DNA of 64,000 bases from Paenibacillus mucilaginosus 3016 (lineage in GTDB: Bacteria > Bacillota > Bacilli > Paenibacillales > NBRC-103111). Positions 36,911-46,105 of the stretch are shown piece by piece. The notes under the pieces are model-generated. The model was not told the DNA's origin, did no database searches, and saw nothing but the letters and a program-made list of their open reading frames with translations. Both the position numbers and the translations under genes were made by a program. Positions within the stretch are counted from its first letter, which is position 1, and every line of letters begins with the position of its first letter. The DNA lies in assembly GCF_000250655.1 (NCBI RefSeq), contig NC_016935.1, positions 7,458,001-7,522,000 on the forward strand. The letters run 5' to 3'.

Positions 36911-37056
36911 ATCTGATAACACGCCAGGAAGATTACACGGATTTAGGCTCTGATTACTTTGAGAAGCGAAAGCAAGACGCCATTGTCAGACAGACGGTTC
37001 GAAAGTTAGAAAACTTAGGATACTCTGTTACTTTGGCCACTACCGAAGTATCTTAG
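36911..37056 (+). pseudogene. Transposase C-terminal remnant
   Basis: Forty-eight codons, in frame to a stop at 37056, with the tail TDLGSDYFEKRKQDAIVRQ then LENLGYSVTL. I have seen this type of tail in bacterial IS transposases but cannot assign the family. Nothing upstream of 36911 belongs to it, so only the end remains. A GCAGCT / AGCTGC hairpin follows at about 37086-37116. Confidence 0.55.
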
Positions 37057-37298
37057 TTCTGAAATAACATCATTACTTGGAGGAAGACGCAGCTTTTAAA
37101 AAATTGAAGCAGCTGCGCCTAGTTTCGTGCTGCCTTTTTAGGCTATACGCTATGAGTTATTTTCAGGGTAGCTTTGAGCTTAAGAATAGTACCAGCCATC
37201 CCCTTTCCCTGGAACACCTTTTTAATTATCATTACGCTCATAGCCGGCATCTCCAAAAACTTGCTGTCCCGTTATCTATAGTACTCACCCATCCGAAC

Positions 37299-37313
37299 GA
37301 TACATTTCGTATC
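37299..37313. promoter_or_regulatory. Orphan GATAC-N5-GTATC palindrome
   Basis: GATAC-ATTTC-GTATC, perfect half-sites, in the 317-base gap 37057-37373 that holds no gene. It lies downstream of the glycosyltransferase at 37374, so the gene it served may have been lost at the nearby junction. Confidence 0.6.
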
Positions 37314-37373
37314 GATATCTATATATTTATACAATACATTCCGGAGACCGTCAACGTTTTGGCCGTTCGCTCG

Positions 37374-38270
37374 CTATGCTCCCTTGTACGTGCGAAGTAC
37401 GCCTGCTATCGCTCCGTTCCCGTAAAGGATCTTGACCATCAGCTTCACTCTGCTTCTCACATTGAAGAACGAGAAGAGCAGTCCCACTCCAGCCAGGGCG
37501 ATCTTGACATTGGACTTCAGGAACACGTTCGTCTTCTTCTCCGAGCGGATCGCGTCACTTACACCCTGCCAATAAATGCGGCGCAGGAACCACTTTTTCG
37601 TCGAGCGGTCCTTTGCAATTTTATGTTTGACGGGCGCGTTAGGCGTGTAATACACCTTGTACTTTTGACGGAGCCGGCCGATCAATTCACTTTCCTCGTT
37701 GGACAGCAGGTTCGTTCCCACACGCCCCAGGTCCACGCGGAAAGGCTTGAATTCCTTGAACATGCTCAGCCGGAACGCCACATTCGCGCCGAATGGGATC
37801 GCCGGAGCTTTCATTTCGGTGAGCTTGTCGGAATAATCCAGGACCGTGTACAGCGTCTTATACTCATGGGGCAGCCAATCAGGCTCTCCGCCTTCCCAGA
37901 TCGGATCGATGCGTCCGCCCACGACCCCAACCAGCGGATCGCTCTCAAATACATCGAGAAGACCCTTGATCCACTGCTTGCTCGCAATCGCGTCATCGTC
38001 CAGGAAGAGGATGTATTCCCCTCTGGCCTCACTCATAGCCCTATTGCGCGCATAGGACAATCCCAGATTCTCTTCATAGATGTATCGAACTTGGGATGGA
38101 TGAGATTCGCTAAATTTACCCACGAGCTCTGCCGTATGATCCGTCGAGCGGTTATCCACAACAATGATCTCGAATGCTTCCGGGTCAAAATCCTGATCCA
38201 ATCCACTCCTGATCGCCAGTTCCAGATCATTCGCTCTGTTGTACGTGCAGATGGCAATGGTTGCCTTCAT
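37374..38270 (-). CDS. Glycosyltransferase family 2
   Basis: 298 residues, GT-A fold. N-terminal IAICTYNRANDLELAI, nucleotide-binding DNRSTD, the metal-binding LFLDDDA (about residue 92) and a later acceptor region. A C-terminal hydrophobic patch near 260-275 may anchor it to the membrane. Adds a sugar to the lipid-linked EPS unit; donor unknown. Last gene of EPS operon 1. Confidence 0.9.
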   Translation of the reverse strand: MKATIAICTYNRANDLELAIRSGLDQDFDPEAFEIIVVDNRSTDHTAELVGKFSESHPSQVRYIYEENLGLSYARNRAMSEARGEYILFLDDDAIASKQWIKGLLDVFESDPLVGVVGGRIDPIWEGGEPDWLPHEYKTLYTVLDYSDKLTEMKAPAIPFGANVAFRLSMFKEFKPFRVDLGRVGTNLLSNEESELIGRLRQKYKVYYTPNAPVKHKIAKDRSTKKWFLRRIYWQGVSDAIRSEKKTNVFLKSNVKIALAGVGLLFSFFNVRSRVKLMVKILYGNGAIAGVLRTYKGA

Positions 38271-38297
38271 CGAACTCTCTCCAATTCCTTAGGATTC

Positions 38298-39677
38298 TTA
38301 GACCGGTTTGCTTTGTTCCATGATCTCGGACCATTCGAGATACAGACGGATGTTGTCCTCTTCCACGAGCTCGCTGCCTCTTTGCACCTCGATATACTCG
38401 AGGTCCGTGATGGCGCGGATGGCGTGGCGGCCGCCGACCGGAATGACGAGCACATCTCCCGCTTTGACTTTACGGTAGTTCTCATCGAGAATGAATTCAC
38501 CCTCGCCCGATACGATCGTCCATACTTCGCTGCGCTTCAGGTGAAGCTGGTAGCTGATGTTTTTGCCGGCTTGAATGCACATGCGCTTGGTCAGGATCTC
38601 CTGGCCTTCGGCAAACTTTTTATAGTCGAGTACGCGGTAAGAACCCCAGCGTCTTTCTTCGTACATCGGACGCTGTTCCATGTTCTTCAGCATATCCTTT
38701 ATTTTAGGGCTCGCATTCTTCTCGGTTACCAGAATGCCGTCCGGGCTAGTCGCAACCACAACGTTATCGAGTCCAAGCACGACAACGGGAATATCCAGCT
38801 CGTTCACGAGGTGGGTATTGGTCGAGCATGGGGAGATCAGGCCTTTCCCGATCTGATCGGTGTCCATCTGCTCGGTCAGCGTGTTCCATGTGCCAAGGTC
38901 CTTCCAGTAACCGTCATAGGCGGTCACGACGAGCTTCTCGGCTTTTTCTACGATTTCGTAGTCGAAGCTGATTTTGGTCATCTTGTCATACTGCTTGACC
39001 ATTTCCTCATATTGAATCGGGTAGCCTTTGTTGATCAGGTGGTTGATCATGTAATCCAGCTTGAAGGCGAATACGCCGCAGTTCCACAGAGCGCTGTTCT
39101 CGATGAGGGCCTTCGCCGTCTCTTCGTCCGGCTTCTCCGTAAAGCGGTCCACCACGTGGTAATCCGTAGCGCCCACTTTGGCCTCGCTGCCGTTCTTCGG
39201 AACGATATAGCCGTACTTCTCCGACGGATAGGTTGGCGTTACCCCCATCAGCGCCAGGTCGGCATTCGTGCTCAGGACAAGCTGCTCCAGCTCATTGATC
39301 TTGTTGAAGAATGCTTCATCCACGTAAGGGTCAACCGGCAGAATCGTCACCACTTCATTCAGGCTCACGCCTACGATGGAGTACAGGTACGTAGCGGCCA
39401 AGGCAATCGCAGGGAACGTGTCTCTGCGCTCCGGCTCTACGATGATCGGTGCGGAGCCGAGCTGGCTCTGGATCATCTCCACTTGGGCTTTGCTTGTCGC
39501 CACATAGGCCGATTCGGACAATCCGGCTGCTCCGAGCTGGCGCCATACGCGCTGCACCATGGACTCCATTTCATTCTCCGGATTGACCAGGACTTTCAGG
39601 AACTGCTTCGATCTGGAATCGTTGGACAGGGGCCACAGACGTTTACCGGATCCTCCGGATAACAATACGAGTTTCAT
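38298..39677 (-). CDS. manC: Mannose-1-phosphate guanylyltransferase / mannose-6-phosphate isomerase
   Basis: Bifunctional type II enzyme, 459 residues. The N-terminal nucleotidyltransferase has LLSGGSGKRLWPLS and FTEKP; the C-terminal cupin isomerase domain has EVWTIVSGEGEF and VIPVGGRHAI. Makes GDP-mannose, the donor for mannosyl transfer and the substrate of Gmd and Fcl encoded at 56-58 kb. Confidence 0.95.
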   Translation of the reverse strand: MKLVLLSGGSGKRLWPLSNDSRSKQFLKVLVNPENEMESMVQRVWRQLGAAGLSESAYVATSKAQVEMIQSQLGSAPIIVEPERRDTFPAIALAATYLYSIVGVSLNEVVTILPVDPYVDEAFFNKINELEQLVLSTNADLALMGVTPTYPSEKYGYIVPKNGSEAKVGATDYHVVDRFTEKPDEETAKALIENSALWNCGVFAFKLDYMINHLINKGYPIQYEEMVKQYDKMTKISFDYEIVEKAEKLVVTAYDGYWKDLGTWNTLTEQMDTDQIGKGLISPCSTNTHLVNELDIPVVVLGLDNVVVATSPDGILVTEKNASPKIKDMLKNMEQRPMYEERRWGSYRVLDYKKFAEGQEILTKRMCIQAGKNISYQLHLKRSEVWTIVSGEGEFILDENYRKVKAGDVLVIPVGGRHAIRAITDLEYIEVQRGSELVEEDNIRLYLEWSEIMEQSKPV

Positions 39678-39703
39678 GCTATCACTCCCTCTATCTATTT
39701 TTA

Positions 39704-41032
39704 TTAGTTGTTTACAGGTTCTCTATAGTGTCTCGTCATGCTCGGACGGCCGACAGAGTAGTAGCTGAAGTTGGTTTTTTCGATCTGTTCTTTGGAAAAC
39801 ACGTTACGTCCGTCGATCAGGATCGGCTGCTTCATCAGGGCTTCCGCCTGGATCAGGTCGACATTCTTGAATTCATCCCACTCGGTCAGCAGGCAGACCG
39901 CATCGCAGCCTGTTGCCACTTCGTAAGGCTCATCGCACCATTCGATCGACGCATGCTGGACGACACGTTTGAAGTTCGGCATCGCAATCGGGTCATACAC
40001 GCGGATGCGTGCTCCCGCCGCAACGAGGGCTTCCACGATGTCGATAGCCGGCGCATCACGGATATCGTCCGTGTTGGGCTTGAATGCCAGGCCCCAGATG
40101 CCGATGGTGCGGTCCTTGAGATCGCCGAGCGATTCCTTCAGCTTCGCAATGACGTTGAAGCGCTGATCGGTATTGACGTCGACGACGGCTTTCAGAAGCT
40201 TGAACTCATAGTTGACATTCCCGGCAATTTGGATGAGGGCGCCTGTGTCTTTAGGGAAGCAGGAACCGCCATAACCGATACCGGCCTGCAGGAACGAAGA
40301 ACCGATCCGCTTGTCATAGCCCATCCCGACGGCTACCTTGGTCACGTCCGCGCCCACCTTCTCGCAGATGTTGGCAATCTCGTTGATGAACGAGATCTTC
40401 GTCGCGAGGAAGGCGTTGGAAGCATATTTGATCATCTCAGCGCTGCGGATGTCCGTAATGATGATGTTGTCGGTCAGCGGCTGGTGCAGGCGGGTAATCT
40501 GCTCCTGGGCTTTCGGGCTGTCGGAACCGATGATGATCCGGTCCGGGTTCAGCGTGTCCTTGATCGCGGAGCCTTCTCTCAGGAATTCCGGAACGGAGAC
40601 GACATCGAACGGATGCGCGGTCAGTTCGGAGATAATGCCCTTGATTCGCTCGTTGGTTCCAACCGGCACGGTGCTCTTCGTCATGACGATCTTGTAGCCG
40701 TTCATCGCAAGAGCGATATCGCGGGCTACCTGATCGACATACTGCAGATCGGCTTCCCCATTCGGAAGAGGCGGTGTTCCTACGGCGATGATAATGATCT
40801 CGGAGTTCTCCACCGGTTCGGTCAGATTATCGGAGAACGAAAGTCTGCCCTCTTTGGTGTTCTTCTCGATGAGCTCTTCGATGCCCGGCTCGTAGATCGG
40901 CACCTCACCGCGGTTCAGGCTGTCGATTTTCGCCTTGATTTTATCCACGCATACGACTTCATTCCCAAGTTCGGCAAAGCAAACGCCGGAGACCAAGCCA
41001 ACATAACCCGTACCAATCACAGTGATTTTCAT
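39704..41032 (-). CDS. ugd: UDP-glucose 6-dehydrogenase
   Basis: 442 residues. NAD-binding GTGYVGLVSG at the N-terminus, catalytic Cys in GYGGSCFPKD, and C-terminal GLAFKPNTDDIRDAPA. Oxidises UDP-glucose (from GalU) to UDP-glucuronate, so the polymer probably contains uronic acid. ATG 41032 follows GAGGGTGG; the longer frame has no ribosome site. Confidence 0.96.
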   Translation of the reverse strand: MKITVIGTGYVGLVSGVCFAELGNEVVCVDKIKAKIDSLNRGEVPIYEPGIEELIEKNTKEGRLSFSDNLTEPVENSEIIIIAVGTPPLPNGEADLQYVDQVARDIALAMNGYKIVMTKSTVPVGTNERIKGIISELTAHPFDVVSVPEFLREGSAIKDTLNPDRIIIGSDSPKAQEQITRLHQPLTDNIIITDIRSAEMIKYASNAFLATKISFINEIANICEKVGADVTKVAVGMGYDKRIGSSFLQAGIGYGGSCFPKDTGALIQIAGNVNYEFKLLKAVVDVNTDQRFNVIAKLKESLGDLKDRTIGIWGLAFKPNTDDIRDAPAIDIVEALVAAGARIRVYDPIAMPNFKRVVQHASIEWCDEPYEVATGCDAVCLLTEWDEFKNVDLIQAEALMKQPILIDGRNVFSKEQIEKTNFSYYSVGRPSMTRHYREPVNN

Positions 41033-41064
41033 GAAGCCACCCTCTATCCTTTTGTTTTTGTATT

Positions 41065-41970
41065 TTAGCCTTTGTCTAATGCCCTGCTGATGCTCGGAGC
41101 AGGCCGGTTCTGATAAATCTCGCTGAGCTGCATCGCAATGTTCTTCCAATCCAGCCGGGCCAGAATATGCTCATAAACGGGCTCCACTTGGTCCGGATCC
41201 ACCTTCTGTACCTTCTTCATGGCGTCCTCCAGAAGCTCCCCTTTGCTCGGATCGTAGATGGAAGCAATCTCCGGAGTGAAATACTCGTCTACGAACGGGG
41301 TTTTCGGAATGACGATCGGCTTCTTGAAGCTCAGAGCCAGGATTGCCGATCCCGAAGTCGTTATCTCCTGGAACGGAAGGACGAAGGAATCGCACATGGA
41401 GATGATGTCGGCCACTTCTTCATCCGGGATGAAGCGCAGATCCATGACGATGTTCTGCTGCCCCTGATACCGGGACAGAACCTCCTCCATCTCTTTGGAC
41501 GGCTTGCCCGCGACCACCAGGTAAGTGTTCGCGCTCTTGATCCGGTTGAAGGATTCGACGAGCTGCTGCACTCCTTTGTAAGGCTTGATCGCTCCGATGA
41601 AGAGATACACATAGCCATCCTCGGGAATGCCGTAGATCTCACGGTAGTTCTTTCCTTGGTGCCCGTAGACCCCTTGGTAGTGGCCGTGCGGGATCACCGC
41701 AATCTTATCCGGCTTGACGCCGAACTCTTTGACAACCTCCAGATTGCGCGGATAATAGAACAGGTCCGTAGGCTTGCCGAAGACGGCCAGCTGTCCGAAC
41801 AGCACGGTAGCGCCGGCCGCTTCGTACTTGGCCACGTAAGGACTCGGACCGGGAAGCAGTACGAATGCGCGGTAACGCGACCGGTCGAGTCCCTCCACCA
41901 GCTGCAGCAGCACCGTATCCACGCCGCCGACCTGGCTGGCATAAGGCTGAATATATAAGATATGCTTCAT
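41065..41970 (-). CDS. Chimeric glycosyltransferase family 4 (N-terminus copied from the gene at 50156-51334)
   Basis: 301 residues, about 80 short of the family. Residues 1-77 are identical to the intact enzyme at 50156-51334; from LEVVKEFGVKPDK onward it is a different GT4 C-terminal domain (FIGAIKPYKG, then the E-x7-E region). The switch is at 41738/41739, the edge of mosaic 2, and happens to keep frame. The Rossmann N-domain is incomplete, so the product is unlikely to be active as read. The native 5' end is probably missing from this sequence. Confidence 0.8.
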   Translation of the reverse strand: MKHILYIQPYASQVGGVDTVLLQLVEGLDRSRYRAFVLLPGPSPYVAKYEAAGATVLFGQLAVFGKPTDLFYYPRNLEVVKEFGVKPDKIAVIPHGHYQGVYGHQGKNYREIYGIPEDGYVYLFIGAIKPYKGVQQLVESFNRIKSANTYLVVAGKPSKEMEEVLSRYQGQQNIVMDLRFIPDEEVADIISMCDSFVLPFQEITTSGSAILALSFKKPIVIPKTPFVDEYFTPEIASIYDPSKGELLEDAMKKVQKVDPDQVEPVYEHILARLDWKNIAMQLSEIYQNRPAPSISRALDKG

Positions 41971-42116
41971 GAGACCCTCCCCCTTCCCGGGTAAACGTAT
42001 GACTTGCTTCTATGGCCCGGCCACCGGAGTCCGCGGCTCCTGCCACACGATTCTTTGCTCCAATGGCAGTTCACCCGGCTTCGGCTTCTTCTTGTAAGCG
42101 GCCATCAGCATGATAT
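41739..42116. repeat. Mosaic 2, piece D: copy of 51103-51480
   Basis: Copy at offset -9364 covering the first 77 codons of a GT4 gene, the intergenic stretch and the last 35 codons of the Wzy gene at 51374. No mismatch seen. Confidence 0.93.
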
Positions 42117-44078
42117 CTCGAGCAGCAAACTGTACTTCTCTATCGATTGTTCCTTCTTCAGATAGGATTCGAGGTAAGTCCTCCCATTCAGTCCCATTCG
42201 GCGAAGTTCGGCGGAATCTGTCACTGCCATGGCCTCGATGCATGCGGTGATGCCCCGGTAATCCTGCGGTTCGACAACATATCCCGACTCGCTCTCCCCC
42301 AACAGTACCTTCACCGTTTTTAAGATGATCTTTATATCAAAGAACAAATTGCGGTTTGCGATGTACTTCAAATCCAGTTCGACCATTTCTTCGAATCCGA
42401 GCTGGCTTCTTCCGCTAACCTGCCAGAGCCCAGTGCAGCCGGGCGTAACGGAGAGACGCTGTTTGTGGTAGTTCGAATACTCTTTCACTTCCCGCGGAAG
42501 CGGCGGACGCGGACCGACAAGGCTCATGTCGCCTCTCAGCACATTCCACAGCTGCGGAAGCTCATCCAAGCTGGTTTTACGGATAAAACGGCCGATTCTT
42601 GTAATCCGCGGGTCGTTTTTCATTTTGAACATATGACCGCTGACTTCATTCTGGCTGAGCAGCTGGGCAAGCAGTTCTTCCGCATTCGAGACCATGGAAC
42701 GGAATTTGAACATGTGGAACAGCGCTTCGTTCTTGCCTACACGCTGCTGTTTGAAAAATACGGGGCCTTTCGGGTCTTCAAGCTTGATGAGAATCGCGAC
42801 CTTCACCGGTACCAATGGAAGCCCCGGTTCAGTTGCGAAGAATCCGCCGCGGATCAATCCGATCAACAGCCAAAAATCAATAAAAGCGTACGAATCAAAG
42901 TTCATAACCGACGACAGGCAGATGGCAAATACGAATTTGCTGTACTGTGTCGTGCAGCTCTGCTTGAAGATGGACACCAGGAATCCGAAGAACAGTACGA
43001 CCCCGATGAAGCCTTCTTCACTGAAAAGCTTGGCGTACAGGTTCCTCGAAGTGGCCATCTCCGGCGTGCGAAGCACCATGTCGCTGACTTCGCGGAACTT
43101 CAGCCCCACATCGAAATACTGAAGCAGGGTGTCGGCGAATTCCCTGTAGTAGAACCCACCGCCCATACCCGTCAGCGGATGTCTGGCGAACTCGATGAAG
43201 CCGATGACCGGGAAGACAAACCGGACAAAGAAGGAATTGTCCGTTCTCATCAAGTAGTCGAGGCTCATGTTATCCAGATTGAACCGGTGGGTGTAATACC
43301 CGCTTACCCCAAACGTCTTGATGAGGAAAGGAACCAGAACAAAGATGAACGAGAACATCAGACCCATAATGACGAGCATCTTAAGGCGCTGCTTACTGTT
43401 AATCAGCATGTAGATAAAGAAGGCGATCAGGATAACAGCGTAGGCGTAGGCGGAGAACGTCATAATGAGCAGCAGGGCTAAAGCGATAACCATCCATGAC
43501 CTCTTGTTCTGCTTGTCGTACAGAAAGTAGATCAGAAGCCCGCCGGTAATCATATGCAAGGCCGCCCAGGAGGGCTCGCCCGACAGCATCTGAATCCGGT
43601 TGTGGTATACCTGCTCGGAGAACAGCGAGGTAAGTGCTTTGGAGAACCCGTTGTGAACGAAGAAGGCATCGAAGAACTGCATGAAACCGGCTAGAATGGC
43701 TGGGACAAATGCAATCATTAATGCTTTGTTCAGGGTCTGGGTACCGGCAGCCTGCTCCTTGATGTGCCGTCCCGCATACATGGCCACTCGATAGATCGAG
43801 ATCCCGATGACCAGCGTGATCATATGCTCCATACTGCTGGACAAATCATTATAAACGGCTGCCTTGATTAAGGAATTGCTGCAGCTGTAGATGAAGAACG
43901 CGATGAGAAAGATATCGCCCTGATGAAACCGGAATCTTTCGAACAGCATCAGCACGGAAGCTGCAAACAGCGGAAACATTGCTATCGGCCGATATACCGA
44001 AAACTCGAAATAAGGCAAACTGTCGTAGGTCAATACGGCAATCCCTATAAAAAATAAGGAAAAGATGAGCGATTTCAT
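42105..44078 (-). CDS. Wzy-type polymerase joined in frame to pieces of a sugar transferase and a glycosyltransferase (chimeric)
   Basis: The first 426 or so residues are a polymerase-like membrane protein with at least ten spans and a large loop (GMGGGFYYREF), which fits Wzy linking EPS repeat units. At 42800/42799 the frame enters a copy of the sugar transferase (about 167 residues, ending TVKVLLG), then at 42298 a copy of the GT4 C-terminus (ESESGYVVEPQDYRG), and stops at 42105. All joins keep frame, which makes a false trifunctional protein. The Wzy part is real; its native end is not in this sequence. ATG 44078 has no clear ribosome site. Confidence 0.75.
   Translation of the reverse strand: MKSLIFSLFFIGIAVLTYDSLPYFEFSVYRPIAMFPLFAASVLMLFERFRFHQGDIFLIAFFIYSCSNSLIKAAVYNDLSSSMEHMITLVIGISIYRVAMYAGRHIKEQAAGTQTLNKALMIAFVPAILAGFMQFFDAFFVHNGFSKALTSLFSEQVYHNRIQMLSGEPSWAALHMITGGLLIYFLYDKQNKRSWMVIALALLLIMTFSAYAYAVILIAFFIYMLINSKQRLKMLVIMGLMFSFIFVLVPFLIKTFGVSGYYTHRFNLDNMSLDYLMRTDNSFFVRFVFPVIGFIEFARHPLTGMGGGFYYREFADTLLQYFDVGLKFREVSDMVLRTPEMATSRNLYAKLFSEEGFIGVVLFFGFLVSIFKQSCTTQYSKFVFAICLSSVMNFDSYAFIDFWLLIGLIRGGFFATEPGLPLVPVKVAILIKLEDPKGPVFFKQQRVGKNEALFHMFKFRSMVSNAEELLAQLLSQNEVSGHMFKMKNDPRITRIGRFIRKTSLDELPQLWNVLRGDMSLVGPRPPLPREVKEYSNYHKQRLSVTPGCTGLWQVSGRSQLGFEEMVELDLKYIANRNLFFDIKIILKTVKVLLGESESGYVVEPQDYRGITACIEAMAVTDSAELRRMGLNGRTYLESYLKKEQSIEKYSLLLEISC
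42116..42297. repeat. Mosaic 2, piece E: copy of 48397-48578
   Basis: Copy at offset -6281 of the 3' end of the GT4 gene at 48389. One-base overlap with piece D. Confidence 0.92.
42298..42799. repeat. Mosaic 2, piece F: copy of 45417-45918
   Basis: Copy at offset -3119 of the 3' two-thirds of the sugar transferase gene at 45398. At 42800 the sequence returns to the Wzy gene. Confidence 0.93.
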
Positions 44079-44117
44079 CAGAGGCACCACACTTGTATTC
44101 TCAAATTTCTGTTGCTG

Positions 44118-45377
44118 CTAGACCAGGATCAGCTGCAGTTTCTCCTTCGTTACCGTACTGCTGAAGTGCTGGGACACGTAATCGATCGAGTTCTTGGACA
44201 TCGAATGATTCATCTCCGCATTGTTCAGAAGCTGAAGGATGTGCTGGACCATTTCCTCGTCATTCTCGCTGATAAACAAATCTTTCCGGTGGCTCGCATT
44301 GATGCCTTCGCTGCCTATGGCATTGGTTACAACCGGAATGCCCCAGGACATGGCTTCGACGATCTTCGTCTTGATGCCCGTACCGAAGAGCAGCGGAGCA
44401 ATCATCAGTGCCGAATCCATCACGGTCTTCTTAACATCATTCACTTCCCCCGTGACAATAACGTCTGGATACTGCTTTTCGAGCTGAAGCACCTCTCTGG
44501 TCGGATTCTTCCCGACAATGTAGAATTTCGCATCCGGCTGGTGCTTCTTGACTTTCGGCCAAATCTTCTCGCAGAAGTAAAAGACTGCGGAGCAGTTATG
44601 CGGAATATCCATTTTACCGACGAATACGATTTTGTTCGGATCGTACTGGCGTGCCCCAACACTACCGTCTGCGGCAATCGGATCAATCTTCATCGGAATG
44701 CCGTGGCACGACTCATGCCGCACGATATCCTTGAAGTGTTCCGCTTCCTTCGGAGAGGTGAAGATCAAGTGATCGAACCGTGCGGCCACCGATTGCTCAT
44801 ACTTCTCAAGCAGCCGGCTCTCGAGACGGATCAAAGCCTTCTGAATGAACTTCAGCTCCGCCGCTCCGCGTGCGAACTTGGGCAGCTTGTCGGCAAATCC
44901 GCCGAACACGGAAGGAATGTACTTGAACCACTCCAGCTGCCGCTGATAGCGCAGGGACAGCAGATCGTCGTAGCTCAGGATTGTCTTCGCGGGATGCTTC
45001 TCCGTATACTCGGCAACACGCACCATATCGTAGATAACGTAAGCGGGATTCTCTTTTTGGATCGTCTTGGCAATCAGCTTGTGGTTTTTCTTGCTGTAGT
45101 AGACTGATACCTGAAGAGGCCACTTGCGGAGAAGGAGCGAATAGACCAGCGCATTGTAGACCTTCTCGAAGAAACCCGGCGAATCGATGGTAATGATTCT
45201 GTCGATAAGCTTCGGCTTGGCGCTCAGGTACTTCGGATCATCCACAAAGGAGATGTTGATAATCTCGCTGTCCGGATGAATCTCCTTGATTTGGGTGAGA
45301 TACTGGGAAAGCAGATTTTTTCGTCCATCGGTGTTGGGAAATGGAAGCCTGTTGGTAATAAATATGATTTTCTTCAT
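44118..45377 (-). CDS. Glycosyltransferase (GT-B fold)
   Basis: 419 residues. N-terminal IIFITNRLPFPNTDGRK, C-terminal donor-binding region KIVFVGKMDIPHNCSAVFYF, PLLFGTGIKTKIVEAMSWGIPVV. It belongs to the GT4-like enzymes that use nucleotide sugars; the donor is not evident. ATG 45377 follows GGAGG. 40 bases upstream of the Wzy gene and 20 bases after the sugar transferase. Confidence 0.9.
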   Translation of the reverse strand: MKKIIFITNRLPFPNTDGRKNLLSQYLTQIKEIHPDSEIINISFVDDPKYLSAKPKLIDRIITIDSPGFFEKVYNALVYSLLLRKWPLQVSVYYSKKNHKLIAKTIQKENPAYVIYDMVRVAEYTEKHPAKTILSYDDLLSLRYQRQLEWFKYIPSVFGGFADKLPKFARGAAELKFIQKALIRLESRLLEKYEQSVAARFDHLIFTSPKEAEHFKDIVRHESCHGIPMKIDPIAADGSVGARQYDPNKIVFVGKMDIPHNCSAVFYFCEKIWPKVKKHQPDAKFYIVGKNPTREVLQLEKQYPDVIVTGEVNDVKKTVMDSALMIAPLLFGTGIKTKIVEAMSWGIPVVTNAIGSEGINASHRKDLFISENDEEMVQHILQLLNNAEMNHSMSKNSIDYVSQHFSSTVTKEKLQLILV

Positions 45378-45397
45378 TGGAGACCTCCGGTAAAATA

Positions 45398-46093
45398 TCA
45401 AAATGCGTCTTTTGATCCCAACAGTACCTTCACCGTTTTTAAGATGATCTTTATATCAAAGAACAAATTGCGGTTTGCGATGTACTTCAAATCCAGTTCG
45501 ACCATTTCTTCGAATCCGAGCTGGCTTCTTCCGCTAACCTGCCAGAGCCCAGTGCAGCCGGGCGTAACGGAGAGACGCTGTTTGTGGTAGTTCGAATACT
45601 CTTTCACTTCCCGCGGAAGCGGCGGACGCGGACCGACAAGGCTCATGTCGCCTCTCAGCACATTCCACAGCTGCGGAAGCTCATCCAAGCTGGTTTTACG
45701 GATAAAACGGCCGATTCTTGTAATCCGCGGGTCGTTTTTCATTTTGAACATATGACCGCTGACTTCATTCTGGCTGAGCAGCTGGGCAAGCAGTTCTTCC
45801 GCATTCGAGACCATGGAACGGAATTTGAACATGTGGAACAGCGCTTCGTTCTTGCCTACACGCTGCTGTTTGAAAAATACGGGGCCTTTCGGGTCTTCAA
45901 GCTTGATGAGAATCGCGAGGATGATAAAAAGTGGCGCTGTAATCACCAGACCGACGATAGCTCCTACGATGTCGATCATTCGCTTCATAGCCAGATACAC
46001 ATTATGCCCGTACCCCTGATTGATAGCGGCGGTTGAATAATATTCTCCGGATTCGAGGGCTTTGCCCTCTTCTGATAAATTCGGAACGCTCAT
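45398..46093 (-). CDS. Undecaprenyl-phosphate sugar phosphotransferase (short form)
   Basis: 231 residues: a single N-terminal membrane segment (about 38-65, KRMIDIVGAIVGLVITAPLF) followed by the PF02397 catalytic domain (KFRSMVSNAEE, KTSLDELPQLWNVLRGDMSLVGPRPP, GLWQVSGRS). It starts each EPS repeat unit by moving hexose-1-phosphate to undecaprenyl phosphate. It is the only initiating transferase in the window, so both operons may depend on it. Confidence 0.94.
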   Translation of the reverse strand: MSVPNLSEEGKALESGEYYSTAAINQGYGHNVYLAMKRMIDIVGAIVGLVITAPLFIILAILIKLEDPKGPVFFKQQRVGKNEALFHMFKFRSMVSNAEELLAQLLSQNEVSGHMFKMKNDPRITRIGRFIRKTSLDELPQLWNVLRGDMSLVGPRPPLPREVKEYSNYHKQRLSVTPGCTGLWQVSGRSQLGFEEMVELDLKYIANRNLFFDIKIILKTVKVLLGSKDAF

Positions 46094-46105
46094 TGGAATC
46101 CTCCT

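Noticed and set aside
37077..39662. 861-codon plus-strand open frame
   Set aside because: It is antisense to the GT2 and manC genes, whose motifs are clear; high GC leaves long open shadows.
35148..42799. Composite transposon or integrative element explaining the duplicated blocks
   Set aside because: No terminal inverted repeats, target duplications, integrase or intact transposase were found at the edges, and the constant backward step points elsewhere.
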